The position numbers were made by a program, and so were the translations under genes. From positions 1 through 51,237 of the forward strand of contig CAZCAC010000057.1 in NCBI GenBank assembly GCA_964496575.1: a stretch of 51,237 nucleotides of DNA. Direction: 5' to 3'. The stretch's first letter is position 1. Each line of letters opens with the position of its first letter. The notes beneath the pieces were generated by a model. That model did no database searches. It was not told the DNA's origin and saw nothing but the letters and a program-made list of their open reading frames with translations. This stretch comes from CAZCAC01 sp964496575. GTDB lineage: Bacteria; Planctomycetota; UBA1135; GCA-002686595. Shown here one piece after another: positions 26,638-33,344 of the stretch.

Positions 26638-28128
26638 CTACGAACGGAACGGATTCTCGGCCGGGTAGGGGAGGCTGATCGGCTGGTTCCAGGAGATGTC
26701 GTCGACACCGACCATCTTCAGCACGTCGAAGATCGCGCCGCCGGCGTGGTGGAAGGCGACGGCGGCGTGGTGGGGGAATCGCTTCTCGAGCAGCGCGTAG
26801 CGGTAGAAGCGGGCCATCTGGCGAATCGCGACCACGCCGATGCTGCCGAAGGACTTCGTCGGCACGTCGAGCACCTCGCCCTCGGCGACGTACGCGCGCA
26901 GCTCGCCCCCGGCGGTCGACTGCAGCCGGTACATGGTCACCTCGCCGGGGCGCAGCCGCCCCTCGAGTGTGCCCCGCGTGATGTTCGGCTCGGAGTCGGG
27001 TTCCATCAGCCGGTGCATGATCAGCTGGTACTTCATCTTCCCGTCGGTCAGGCAACCGCCGGGCGTGTTGCCGCAGTGGAAGGCCATGAAGAGGTCGCTC
27101 AGCTCGAGCCCGCCGGGCAAGCCGCCACTCTCAGCGACCAGGTCCGCGGGAACCGTGTTGTTGATGTCCAGGATCGTCACCGGGTCGAGGGTCACGCACG
27201 AGCCGATGTACTCACTCAGCGCGCCGTAGATGTCCGTTTCGCAGGCGACAGGGATGCCCCGCGCGGCGAGGCGTGAGTTGACGAAGCAGGGCGTGCATCC
27301 GAAGTACTTCTCGTAGGCGGGCCAGCACTTGTTGGCGAAGACGCCGTACTTCGCCGCGCCGAGGTTCTCCGCGCGGAACTCGGTCAGCGCGATCTCGAAG
27401 CGCGCCAGCGTCTCCAGGAGGTCAGGGTAGGTATTGCCGCTGCCCAGCTCCTCGGCCATCTCCGCAGCGATGCGCGGGATGTCGGCGTGCCCCTTGGTCG
27501 CCTCGAAGATGTCGTAGAGGTCGAGCTCGGAGTTCTCCATCACCTCGACGCCCAGGTCGAAGAGCGGCTTGATCGGCGCATTGCAGGCGAGGAAGTCGTG
27601 CGGCCGCGGCCCGAAGGCGAAGATCTTCAGCTGCCGGACCCCGATCACCGCGCGCGCGACCGGGACGAAATGCTCGATCATCGTCGCCACCTCGGCGGCG
27701 CTCCCCACCGGGTAGTGGGGGAGGTGGACGCGCAGCGAGCGCAAGCCGACGTTGTAGGTCGCGCTCAGGAGGCCGCAGTAGGCGTCGCCGCGCCCGCCGA
27801 TCAGGTCGGAGCCGGTCTCCTCCGCGGCGGCGGCCATCATCACCGGCCCATCGAAGCGCTGGGCCAGCATCGAGGTGGGGCCTTCCGGACCGAAGTTGCC
27901 CAGGTAGAGGCAGAGGGCGTTCACCCCGGCGCGCCGCGCCTCGTCGATCGCGGCGAGCACGTCTCGCTCGTTCTCGACGATCGTCTCCAGGGCCAGGACC
28001 GGAAGTCCGAGCCGATCACACGCTTCGGCGACGAGGCCGCGTCGCTTCCGGGACAGCTCGATGGGGAAGCAGTCGCGACTCACCGCGACCAGACCGACCT
28101 TCACTTCGGGGACGGTGTCCATGCTCAT
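26638..28128 (-). CDS. FucI/AraA-like sugar isomerase, probable L-arabinose isomerase
   Basis: This 496-residue protein belongs to the L-fucose/L-arabinose isomerase superfamily (VKVGLVAVSRDCFP; LALETIVENERDV; MAFHCGNTPGG; FHHAGGAIFDVLKM at the end) but is not a classical AraA. Canonical araA is absent, while araB and araD sit immediately upstream. The simplest reading is therefore that it converts L-arabinose to L-ribulose with a divalent metal. It has no signal peptide and should be cytoplasmic. A second in-frame ATG six bases downstream (28122) is an alternative start. It follows araD after three bases and precedes GH127 by 30. Fucose isomerase activity cannot be excluded from sequence. 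Confidence 0.8.
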   Translation of the reverse strand: MSMDTVPEVKVGLVAVSRDCFPIELSRKRRGLVAEACDRLGLPVLALETIVENERDVLAAIDEARRAGVNALCLYLGNFGPEGPTSMLAQRFDGPVMMAAAAEETGSDLIGGRGDAYCGLLSATYNVGLRSLRVHLPHYPVGSAAEVATMIEHFVPVARAVIGVRQLKIFAFGPRPHDFLACNAPIKPLFDLGVEVMENSELDLYDIFEATKGHADIPRIAAEMAEELGSGNTYPDLLETLARFEIALTEFRAENLGAAKYGVFANKCWPAYEKYFGCTPCFVNSRLAARGIPVACETDIYGALSEYIGSCVTLDPVTILDINNTVPADLVAESGGLPGGLELSDLFMAFHCGNTPGGCLTDGKMKYQLIMHRLMEPDSEPNITRGTLEGRLRPGEVTMYRLQSTAGGELRAYVAEGEVLDVPTKSFGSIGVVAIRQMARFYRYALLEKRFPHHAAVAFHHAGGAIFDVLKMVGVDDISWNQPISLPYPAENPFRS

Positions 28129-28131
28129 GTC

Positions 28132-28848
28132 TCAGTCCTTTTCGGTTTCCTGTCCGTAGTAGGCGTTCTCTCCGTGCTTGCGCTGGAAGTGCTTCAAGCG
28201 CAACCACTCCTCGAGCGGCCCGATCGAAGGATCGAGGGCCACCGTGAGCCAGGCGAGCTTCGCCAGCTCCTCGAGCAAGACGCTGTGCTCGACCGCCCGC
28301 TCCGCGCTCGGACCCCAGGTGAAGGGGCCGTGACGAGCGACCAGCACCATCGGCGTCTCGTTCGGATCGAGCCCGCGGAAGCGCTCGACGATCAGCTCGC
28401 CGGTGGCGATCTCGTATCGGTCGCCGGCGGTCTCCGCCGCGGTCATCACCCGTGTACACGGAATCTCTCCCGGCGCGAGATCCGCGTGCGTCGTGCCGAG
28501 GAGCGGGATCGCCCGCCCCGCCTGCGCCCACGCTGTCGCGTAGGTCGAGTGAGTGTGGGCCACGCCGCCGATCGAGGGAAACTCCCGGTAGAGCACCGCG
28601 TGCGTCGCCGTGTCGGAGGAGGGGCGCAGCGCGCCGTCGACGAGCTCGCCCTCGAGATCGACTACGGGCAAGTCCGCCGGTTGCAGTGAGCTGTACGAGA
28701 TCCCCGAGGGCTTGATCGCGAAGACCCCGCGCTCGCGATCGATCGCGCTGGCGTTGCCAAAGGTGTACAGCACGACGCCGTGCGCCGGCAGCTCGAGATT
28801 GGCGCACCAGGCTCGCTGGCGGAGCTCGGCGTAGGGATCGGTGCTCAT
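28132..28848 (-). CDS. araD: L-ribulose-5-phosphate 4-epimerase
   Basis: The ATG at 28848 overlaps the araB stop (ATGA) and gives a 238-residue class II aldolase/epimerase of normal AraD length; the open frame upstream is only the araB shadow. Diagnostic motifs are GNASAIDRERG, IKPSGISY, the zinc ligands in VAHTHSTYA and ARHGPFTWG, and the C-terminal LKHFQRKHGENAYYGQ, which is characteristic of AraD. It interconverts L-ribulose-5-phosphate and D-xylulose-5-phosphate, feeding arabinose into the pentose phosphate pathway. Cytoplasmic. Confidence 0.95.
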   Translation of the reverse strand: MSTDPYAELRQRAWCANLELPAHGVVLYTFGNASAIDRERGVFAIKPSGISYSSLQPADLPVVDLEGELVDGALRPSSDTATHAVLYREFPSIGGVAHTHSTYATAWAQAGRAIPLLGTTHADLAPGEIPCTRVMTAAETAGDRYEIATGELIVERFRGLDPNETPMVLVARHGPFTWGPSAERAVEHSVLLEELAKLAWLTVALDPSIGPLEEWLRLKHFQRKHGENAYYGQETEKD

Positions 28849-30515
28849 CGCCCGCGCGGGGTGAAGCGTTCGTCGACGAACGCGCCGAGCTGCCGGTAGC
28901 GCCGGTACAGCGCCTCGTACTTCGCGGCGTTCTCCGGGTCGGGGTGGTACTCCGTCTCGAAGCCATTGCCCATCGCGTCGCGGCTCGTCGTGATGTCGGG
29001 ATGGATCCCCGCCGCGGTCGCCGCCGCCATCGCACTGCCCAGCGCGCACGCCTGCTCGCAGCGAGCCACCGAGATGGGCATGTTCAGGACGTCGGCGACG
29101 ATGCGCATCACCAGCGGCGACTTCTTGGGGATGCCGCCGAGCGCGATCACGCCTTCGATCCGCACGCCCTCCTCGCGGAAGCGCTCCACCAGCGCGCGCG
29201 AGCCGAACGCGGTGGCCTCGACCAGCGCGCGGAAGACCCGGGGCGCATCGGAGCCGAGGGAGAGGCCCGCGATCGCCCCTTGCAGAGCCTGATCGGCGTC
29301 GGGGGTGCGGCGGCCGTTCATCCAGTCGAGCGCGAGCGGGCCGCCGGGATCGATCGGCAGCTCCGCCGCGGCGCTCGAGAGGGCGGGCAGGATCCGGTTC
29401 ACCAGCGAGCGCCGTTCCGCATCGGACGCCTGATCGCCGAGCACCGCCTCGATCGGCCACCTCAGGAGGTCGCGGAACCAGGCGTAGATGTCACCGAAGG
29501 CGGACTGCCCCGCCTCCATGCCGACCATGCCGGGGATGATCGAGCCGTCGACCTGTCCGCAGATGCCGCGGATCTGGCGATCGCCGATCTCATCGGTCGG
29601 AGCGACCAGCATGTCGCAGGTCGAGGTGCCCATCACGCGCGAGAGCACGGACGGTCGGATCTCGCCGCCGAGCGCGCCGAGGTGCGCGTCGAAGGCGCCG
29701 ACGCCGACCACCACATCGGGTGTGAGGCCGAGCTTCCCAGCCCACTCGGCAGTGAGCCGCCCCGCGGGCTCGTCGACCGTGAACGTGTCGGCGTAGAGCC
29801 GATCGCGCAGCCCGGTGAGGAGTTGGTCGACGGAGGTGAGGAACGCTCCCGAGGGCAGCCCGTCGAAGCTCGCGTGCCACATCGCCTTGTGTCCGGCGGC
29901 GCAGCGGCTGCGCCTGAGCGCCAGGGGATCGGGATTCCCGGTCAGGAGCGCCGGCATCCAGTCGCAGTGCTCGACCCAGGAGAAGGCCGCTTCGCGCACC
30001 GCCTCATCCTCGCGCAGGACGTGCAGGATCTTCGACCAGAACCACTCCGAGGAGTAGATGCCGCCGCTGAAGCGGGTGAAGTCCTCGCCGCCCCAGCTGC
30101 GCGCGGTGTGGTTGATCTCCTCCGCCTCGGCGACCGCCGTGTGGTCCTTCCACAGGACGAACATCGCGTTCGGGTTCTCCTCGAAGCCGGGGGTGAGGGC
30201 GAGTGGCGTGCCCGCGCGGTCGACCGCCACCGGCGTCGAGCCGGTGGTGTCGATCGAGAGCCCCCGGATCCGCTCGGCCGTCCCCTTCGGCGCGGCGTCG
30301 AGCGCCTCGGTCACCGTCGCCTCGAGCGTCTCGAGGTAGTCGAGCGGGTGCTGGCGGAACCGGTTCGCGGCCGGGTCGCTGTAGCGCCCCGCTCCCCAGC
30401 GGGGGTACTCCCGGACGGCGCTGGCGATCTCCGCGCCGTCCGCCGAGTCGAAGATCACGGTGCGCACCGAGTCGGTTCCGTAGTCGATGCCGATGACCGG
30501 TTCGTGCTCACTCAC
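28845..30515 (-). CDS. araB: ribulokinase
   Basis: This is an FGGY-family kinase of 556 residues, close to the length of known ribulokinases. It starts with GTG behind a strong GGAGG site. The N-terminal phosphate-binding loop (GIDYGTDSVRTVIFD) and the Arg/His-rich segment after it (FRQHPLDYLETLE) are typical of AraB, as are LSIDTTGSTPVAVD and the C-terminal ATAFGSRALVERF / IALGGIPKKSPLVMRIVADV. It phosphorylates L-ribulose with ATP. The gene lies 17 bases after the regulator and overlaps araD, so kinase and epimerase are coupled. Confidence 0.95.
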   Translation of the reverse strand: MSEHEPVIGIDYGTDSVRTVIFDSADGAEIASAVREYPRWGAGRYSDPAANRFRQHPLDYLETLEATVTEALDAAPKGTAERIRGLSIDTTGSTPVAVDRAGTPLALTPGFEENPNAMFVLWKDHTAVAEAEEINHTARSWGGEDFTRFSGGIYSSEWFWSKILHVLREDEAVREAAFSWVEHCDWMPALLTGNPDPLALRRSRCAAGHKAMWHASFDGLPSGAFLTSVDQLLTGLRDRLYADTFTVDEPAGRLTAEWAGKLGLTPDVVVGVGAFDAHLGALGGEIRPSVLSRVMGTSTCDMLVAPTDEIGDRQIRGICGQVDGSIIPGMVGMEAGQSAFGDIYAWFRDLLRWPIEAVLGDQASDAERRSLVNRILPALSSAAAELPIDPGGPLALDWMNGRRTPDADQALQGAIAGLSLGSDAPRVFRALVEATAFGSRALVERFREEGVRIEGVIALGGIPKKSPLVMRIVADVLNMPISVARCEQACALGSAMAAATAAGIHPDITTSRDAMGNGFETEYHPDPENAAKYEALYRRYRQLGAFVDERFTPRGR

Positions 30516-30532
30516 TCTCGTTTCCTCCTCGT

Positions 30533-31570
30533 CTAGGGCCGGTAGTAGGCGACGTTCTCTCTGGTGACGATGTCCAGCGGCATGGCGATCGTCGTCCGGA
30601 TCTCCTCGCGGAGGGCCAGGTGTCGGAACAGCGTCTGGACCCCCTCGAAGCCCTGCTGGTCGGGATCCTGACTGATCAGGAAATCGATGAACCCCGCCTT
30701 CAAGAGCTCGACGTTCCGCTCGATCAGGTCGTATCCGATGATCAGTGGCCGGTGCTCCTCCCGGGCGATGCGCCTCACCGCGCGGGCCACGCGGTAGGTG
30801 CGCGCGTTGGTCACGAAGAGCCCGCCCGGTCGATCCTCGCGCGCGAGGATCGACCCGATCACCTCGTCGAAGCTCTCCTGCTCCCCGCTCCCGTTGACGT
30901 CGTGGGCGGTGACCCGGATCTCGTCCGATTCGGCCAGGAAGGAGCGGAAGCCGCGGACCCGCTCCTCGATGTGGTAGTCGGTCGGCAGCACGCGGATCAC
31001 GCCCAGGTGTCGGTTCGCTCCGGCGGTCATCGAGAGGAGCTGAGCCGCGAGCCTTCCACTCTGGCAGGAGTCCTGCCCGATGTAGGCGAGCCGATCCGCC
31101 GCGGGGATATCGGAGTCGAAGAAGACGTAGGGGATCCGCGCGGGAATCTCGCGGATCAGCTCCCCGCAGGCGACCGGGAACACCGGGGCGATCAGGAGCC
31201 CATCGGGTTTCGCCGCCAGCATCTTCTCGAAGCTCTCGCGCAGCGAGTCCTCGCGGTAGCGGTCGTGGTGGAAGAAGACGACCTCGACCTGGTGACCGGC
31301 GAGGCTCGCGGCAGCGCGGCGAATCCCGCGGGTCGGACTCGCCCAGTAGCCACCGTCCTGTTGCGGCTCGGGCAAGAGCGCGGCGAAGGTCAAGGTTCGC
31401 TTCAGCTTGAGGTTGCGGGCGAGGAGGTTGGGGCGATACCCGAGCTCCTCGATCGCCGCCAGCACCCGCTCCTCGGCCTCCTTCGACACCTTGCCCCGCC
31501 GGTGGATGACGCGGTCCACGGTCCCGATCGAGACCCGCGCCCGCTCGGCGACATTTCGGATCGTGGCCAT
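30533..31570 (-). CDS. LacI-family transcriptional regulator of the arabinose operon
   Basis: The 345-residue protein has a LacI helix-turn-helix (about residues 3-50; TIRNVAERARVSIGTVDRVI, then the hinge helix YRPNLLARNLK). A periplasmic-binding-protein-like effector domain follows (FFHHDRYREDSL, IAPVFPV, ESGE-type switch regions, YDLIERNVELLKAGFIDFLISQDP). It is the first gene of the ara operon and is preceded by a palindromic operator in the promoter and a near-copy in the leader, so negative autoregulation released by L-arabinose or a related sugar is inferred. No purine-rich ribosome site is evident before the ATG. Confidence 0.88.
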   Translation of the reverse strand: MATIRNVAERARVSIGTVDRVIHRRGKVSKEAEERVLAAIEELGYRPNLLARNLKLKRTLTFAALLPEPQQDGGYWASPTRGIRRAAASLAGHQVEVVFFHHDRYREDSLRESFEKMLAAKPDGLLIAPVFPVACGELIREIPARIPYVFFDSDIPAADRLAYIGQDSCQSGRLAAQLLSMTAGANRHLGVIRVLPTDYHIEERVRGFRSFLAESDEIRVTAHDVNGSGEQESFDEVIGSILAREDRPGGLFVTNARTYRVARAVRRIAREEHRPLIIGYDLIERNVELLKAGFIDFLISQDPDQQGFEGVQTLFRHLALREEIRTTIAMPLDIVTRENVAYYRP

Positions 31571-31590
31571 CAGGAGGTTCTGCCGTGTGC

Positions 31591-31603
31591 GTGTACGTTC
31601 ACA
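31591..31603. promoter_or_regulatory. second LacI-type operator (imperfect)
   Basis: GTGTACGTTCACA differs from the core of the main operator (GTGTACGTACACA) by one base. It lies 21 bases upstream of the regulator start, in the transcribed leader. Its centre is 87 bases from that of the main operator, so a tetrameric or bridging repressor could loop the DNA. Confidence 0.6.
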
Positions 31604-31669
31604 GGGCCGATCGAGACCCCGGCGGCGGGAGGATCAGGGATTTGCCATTGACCGCGAGCCGGGAGCCTG

Positions 31670-31697
31670 ATGATATTGTGTACGTACACAATTGCAA
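31670..31697 (-). promoter_or_regulatory. ara operon promoter with operator in the spacer
   Basis: On the minus strand a -35-like TTGCAA (31692-31697) and a -10-like TATCAT (31670-31675) are separated by 16 bases. The perfect 18-bp palindrome ATTGTGTACGTACACAAT (31675-31692) fills that spacer. Its central CG and the TGTACGTACA core are in the style of LacI-family operators. Binding here would block RNA polymerase. The site lies 113 bases from the divergent lectin start and could regulate both directions. Confidence 0.7.
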
Positions 31698-31804
31698 GCT
31701 GCTCGTAAGTGATCTCTTTCCCAAAGCATCCCTCAGCAAGGCGAGCCGAGGGGGCTCTCGTCCGTTCGTGGCGGGGCCTCCGCGCGGTGAGCCAGGAGTA
31801 CACC

Positions 31805-33217
31805 ATGAGAATCTCCCTTCTGTCCCTCGCGGTCCTCGCGATCGCGCCCCTGAGTGCGGCACAGAACTTCTCCTACCCCGACTTCTCCGACATGACCGGG
31901 CTCGTCACCAATCAGGACGCGGCCCAGTACAACGGCAACGTCCTGCGGCTGACGCCATCGGTGATCTCCGCCAAGGGCTCCTGCTACTACGCGGCGCCGG
32001 TCAGCGTCTCCGCTGGCTTCGAGACCGTCTTCACCTTCGGCGTCGAGGACAAGACCTGCACCGGTGCGGACGGCATCGCGTTCATCATCCACAACGACAC
32101 GCGGACGACGGCCTTCCTCGGCGAGGGGGGGGGCCAGATCGGCTACGAGGGGACGATCGGCACCGGCAACGGGGCCTACAACGCCCTGGNNNNNNNNNNC
32201 CCGCGCCCCCCCCCCGCCCGCCCCCCCGCCCCCACCCCCCCCCCCCCCCCCCCCCCCGCCCCCCCCCGCCCCCGCCGCCGCCCGCGCCGCCGCCCGGCGC
32301 GGCTCGGCTCCGGCAACGGGGCCTTCAACGCCCTGGTCATCGAGCTCGACAGCTACCTGAACGGCGCCGACCTCTCCGGGAACGAGGTCAGCGTGCACAC
32401 CAACGGGACGGCCGAGCTCAGCTCCGACGAGGCCTACTCGATCGGGAGCGCGATCCCCGTGTCCAAGATGTGGCTCAATCCGCCGCACACCTGCAGGATC
32501 GTCTACACCCCGGGGACGCTGGAGGTCTACATCGACGGTCTTCTCACGGTGACCACGGCGTACGACTTCACCACCGGGGGAACCTTCATCAACGGCGGTG
32601 GGCCCGTGGGCGGCCTGACGCTGATCAACGGGACCGATGCGTACGTCGGCTTCACCTCCGCGTGCGGCGGCTGCACCGAGACCCACGACATCTACTCGTG
32701 GCACTGGGGCATCGGCTCCGGCGGCCCTGGTGTCGGCTACTGCACCGGTGACATCGGTGACGGCACGCCCTGCCCCTGCGGCAACGACAACGACGGCACC
32801 GTACCCGGCTCCGGCTGCGCCAACGGAGTCTTCACCTCGGGTGCGCTGCTGACCGGAAGCGGCGTCGCCAGCCTCTCGGTCGACACCCTGGTCCTGTCCG
32901 CGAGCGGGCTCGAGCCCAGCAACAGCGGCCTCTACTTCCAGGCGAACAACGACCTGTCGCCCGGCAACATCTGGGGTGACGGCCTGCAGTGCGCAGGCGG
33001 CGGGCTGAAGCGTCTCGGCGTTCGCTTCGCCGACGCGAGCGGCAACTCCGACACGTCCGCCTGGGCGACGCCGATCTCGGTGAAGGCCGGGAACATCATC
33101 GCGGGCGACACCAAGTACTACCAGTGCTGGTACCGCAACCCGCTCAACCCGCCCTGCGGGGCCGGGGTGAACGACTTCAACGCCTCCAACGGCTACGCTG
33201 TCTCCTGGGGTCCGTGA
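31805..33217 (+). CDS. secreted L-type lectin domain protein with C-terminal module (contains scaffold gap)
   Basis: The ATG at 31805 starts a signal peptide (MRISLLSLAVLAIAPLSAAQ). The next part is a legume/bacterial L-type lectin fold (NFSYPDFSD, VFTFGVEDKTCTGADGIAFIIHND, VIELDSYLNG, IVYTPGTLEVYIDG). From about residue 312 the Cys-rich linker YCTGDIGDGTPCPC and beta domain occur, almost identical to the tail of the cupredoxin protein. Ten Ns and a Pro/Arg-coding poly-C stretch interrupt the lectin domain. The sequence GNGAYNAL before the gap repeats as GNGAFNAL after it, so the inserted 147 bases are probably an assembly artefact, and the real protein is about 421 residues. It probably binds glycan for the arabinan system from which it diverges. 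Confidence 0.8.
   Translation: MRISLLSLAVLAIAPLSAAQNFSYPDFSDMTGLVTNQDAAQYNGNVLRLTPSVISAKGSCYYAAPVSVSAGFETVFTFGVEDKTCTGADGIAFIIHNDTRTTAFLGEGGGQIGYEGTIGTGNGAYNALXXXXPRPPPARPPAPTPPPPPPPAPPRPRRRPRRRPARLGSGNGAFNALVIELDSYLNGADLSGNEVSVHTNGTAELSSDEAYSIGSAIPVSKMWLNPPHTCRIVYTPGTLEVYIDGLLTVTTAYDFTTGGTFINGGGPVGGLTLINGTDAYVGFTSACGGCTETHDIYSWHWGIGSGGPGVGYCTGDIGDGTPCPCGNDNDGTVPGSGCANGVFTSGALLTGSGVASLSVDTLVLSASGLEPSNSGLYFQANNDLSPGNIWGDGLQCAGGGLKRLGVRFADASGNSDTSAWATPISVKAGNIIAGDTKYYQCWYRNPLNPPCGAGVNDFNASNGYAVSWGP
32190..32199. other. assembly gap (10 N)
   Basis: Ten undetermined bases within the lectin gene mark a scaffold join. Confidence 0.99.
32200..32310. other. poly-C low-complexity stretch, probable artefact
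   Basis: Directly after the gap comes about 100 bases that are nearly all C with few G, unlike any other part of the window. It ends where a copy of the pre-gap sequence begins again (GGCAACGGGGCC). This pattern suits low-quality read ends merged at a contig edge and should not be translated. Confidence 0.8.
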
Positions 33218-33272
33218 TCCACTGCGGACCACGCCGCTCGCCGCGGCGGGTCCGCTCCTGACACCTCCGCAC

Positions 33273-33324
33273 CCCTCTCCGGCGGATGATGCGAAACGCA
33301 CGTCCGCCTGGAGAGGGTTTCTTC
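33273..33324 (+). terminator. rho-independent-type terminator after lectin gene
   Basis: CCCTCTCC-GGCGGA (33273-33286) pairs with TCCGCC-T-GGAGAGGG (33303-33317), with one bulged T, and the loop holds a further TGCG-AAA-CGCA hairpin. The stem is followed by TTTCTTCTT. It ends the lectin transcript and separates it from the GH127/146 gene starting 20 bases later. Confidence 0.75.
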
Positions 33325-33344
33325 TTCCCCGCCGAAGGTTCAGC

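Noticed and set aside
28451..28460. CGTGTACACG palindrome as another LacI operator
   Set aside because: It lies within araD, lacks the TACGTA core of the real operators and encodes conserved protein sequence.
32200..32310. Pro/Arg-rich linker in the lectin protein
   Set aside because: It is poly-C beside a run of Ns and is bracketed by a duplicated flank, so it is read as an artefact.
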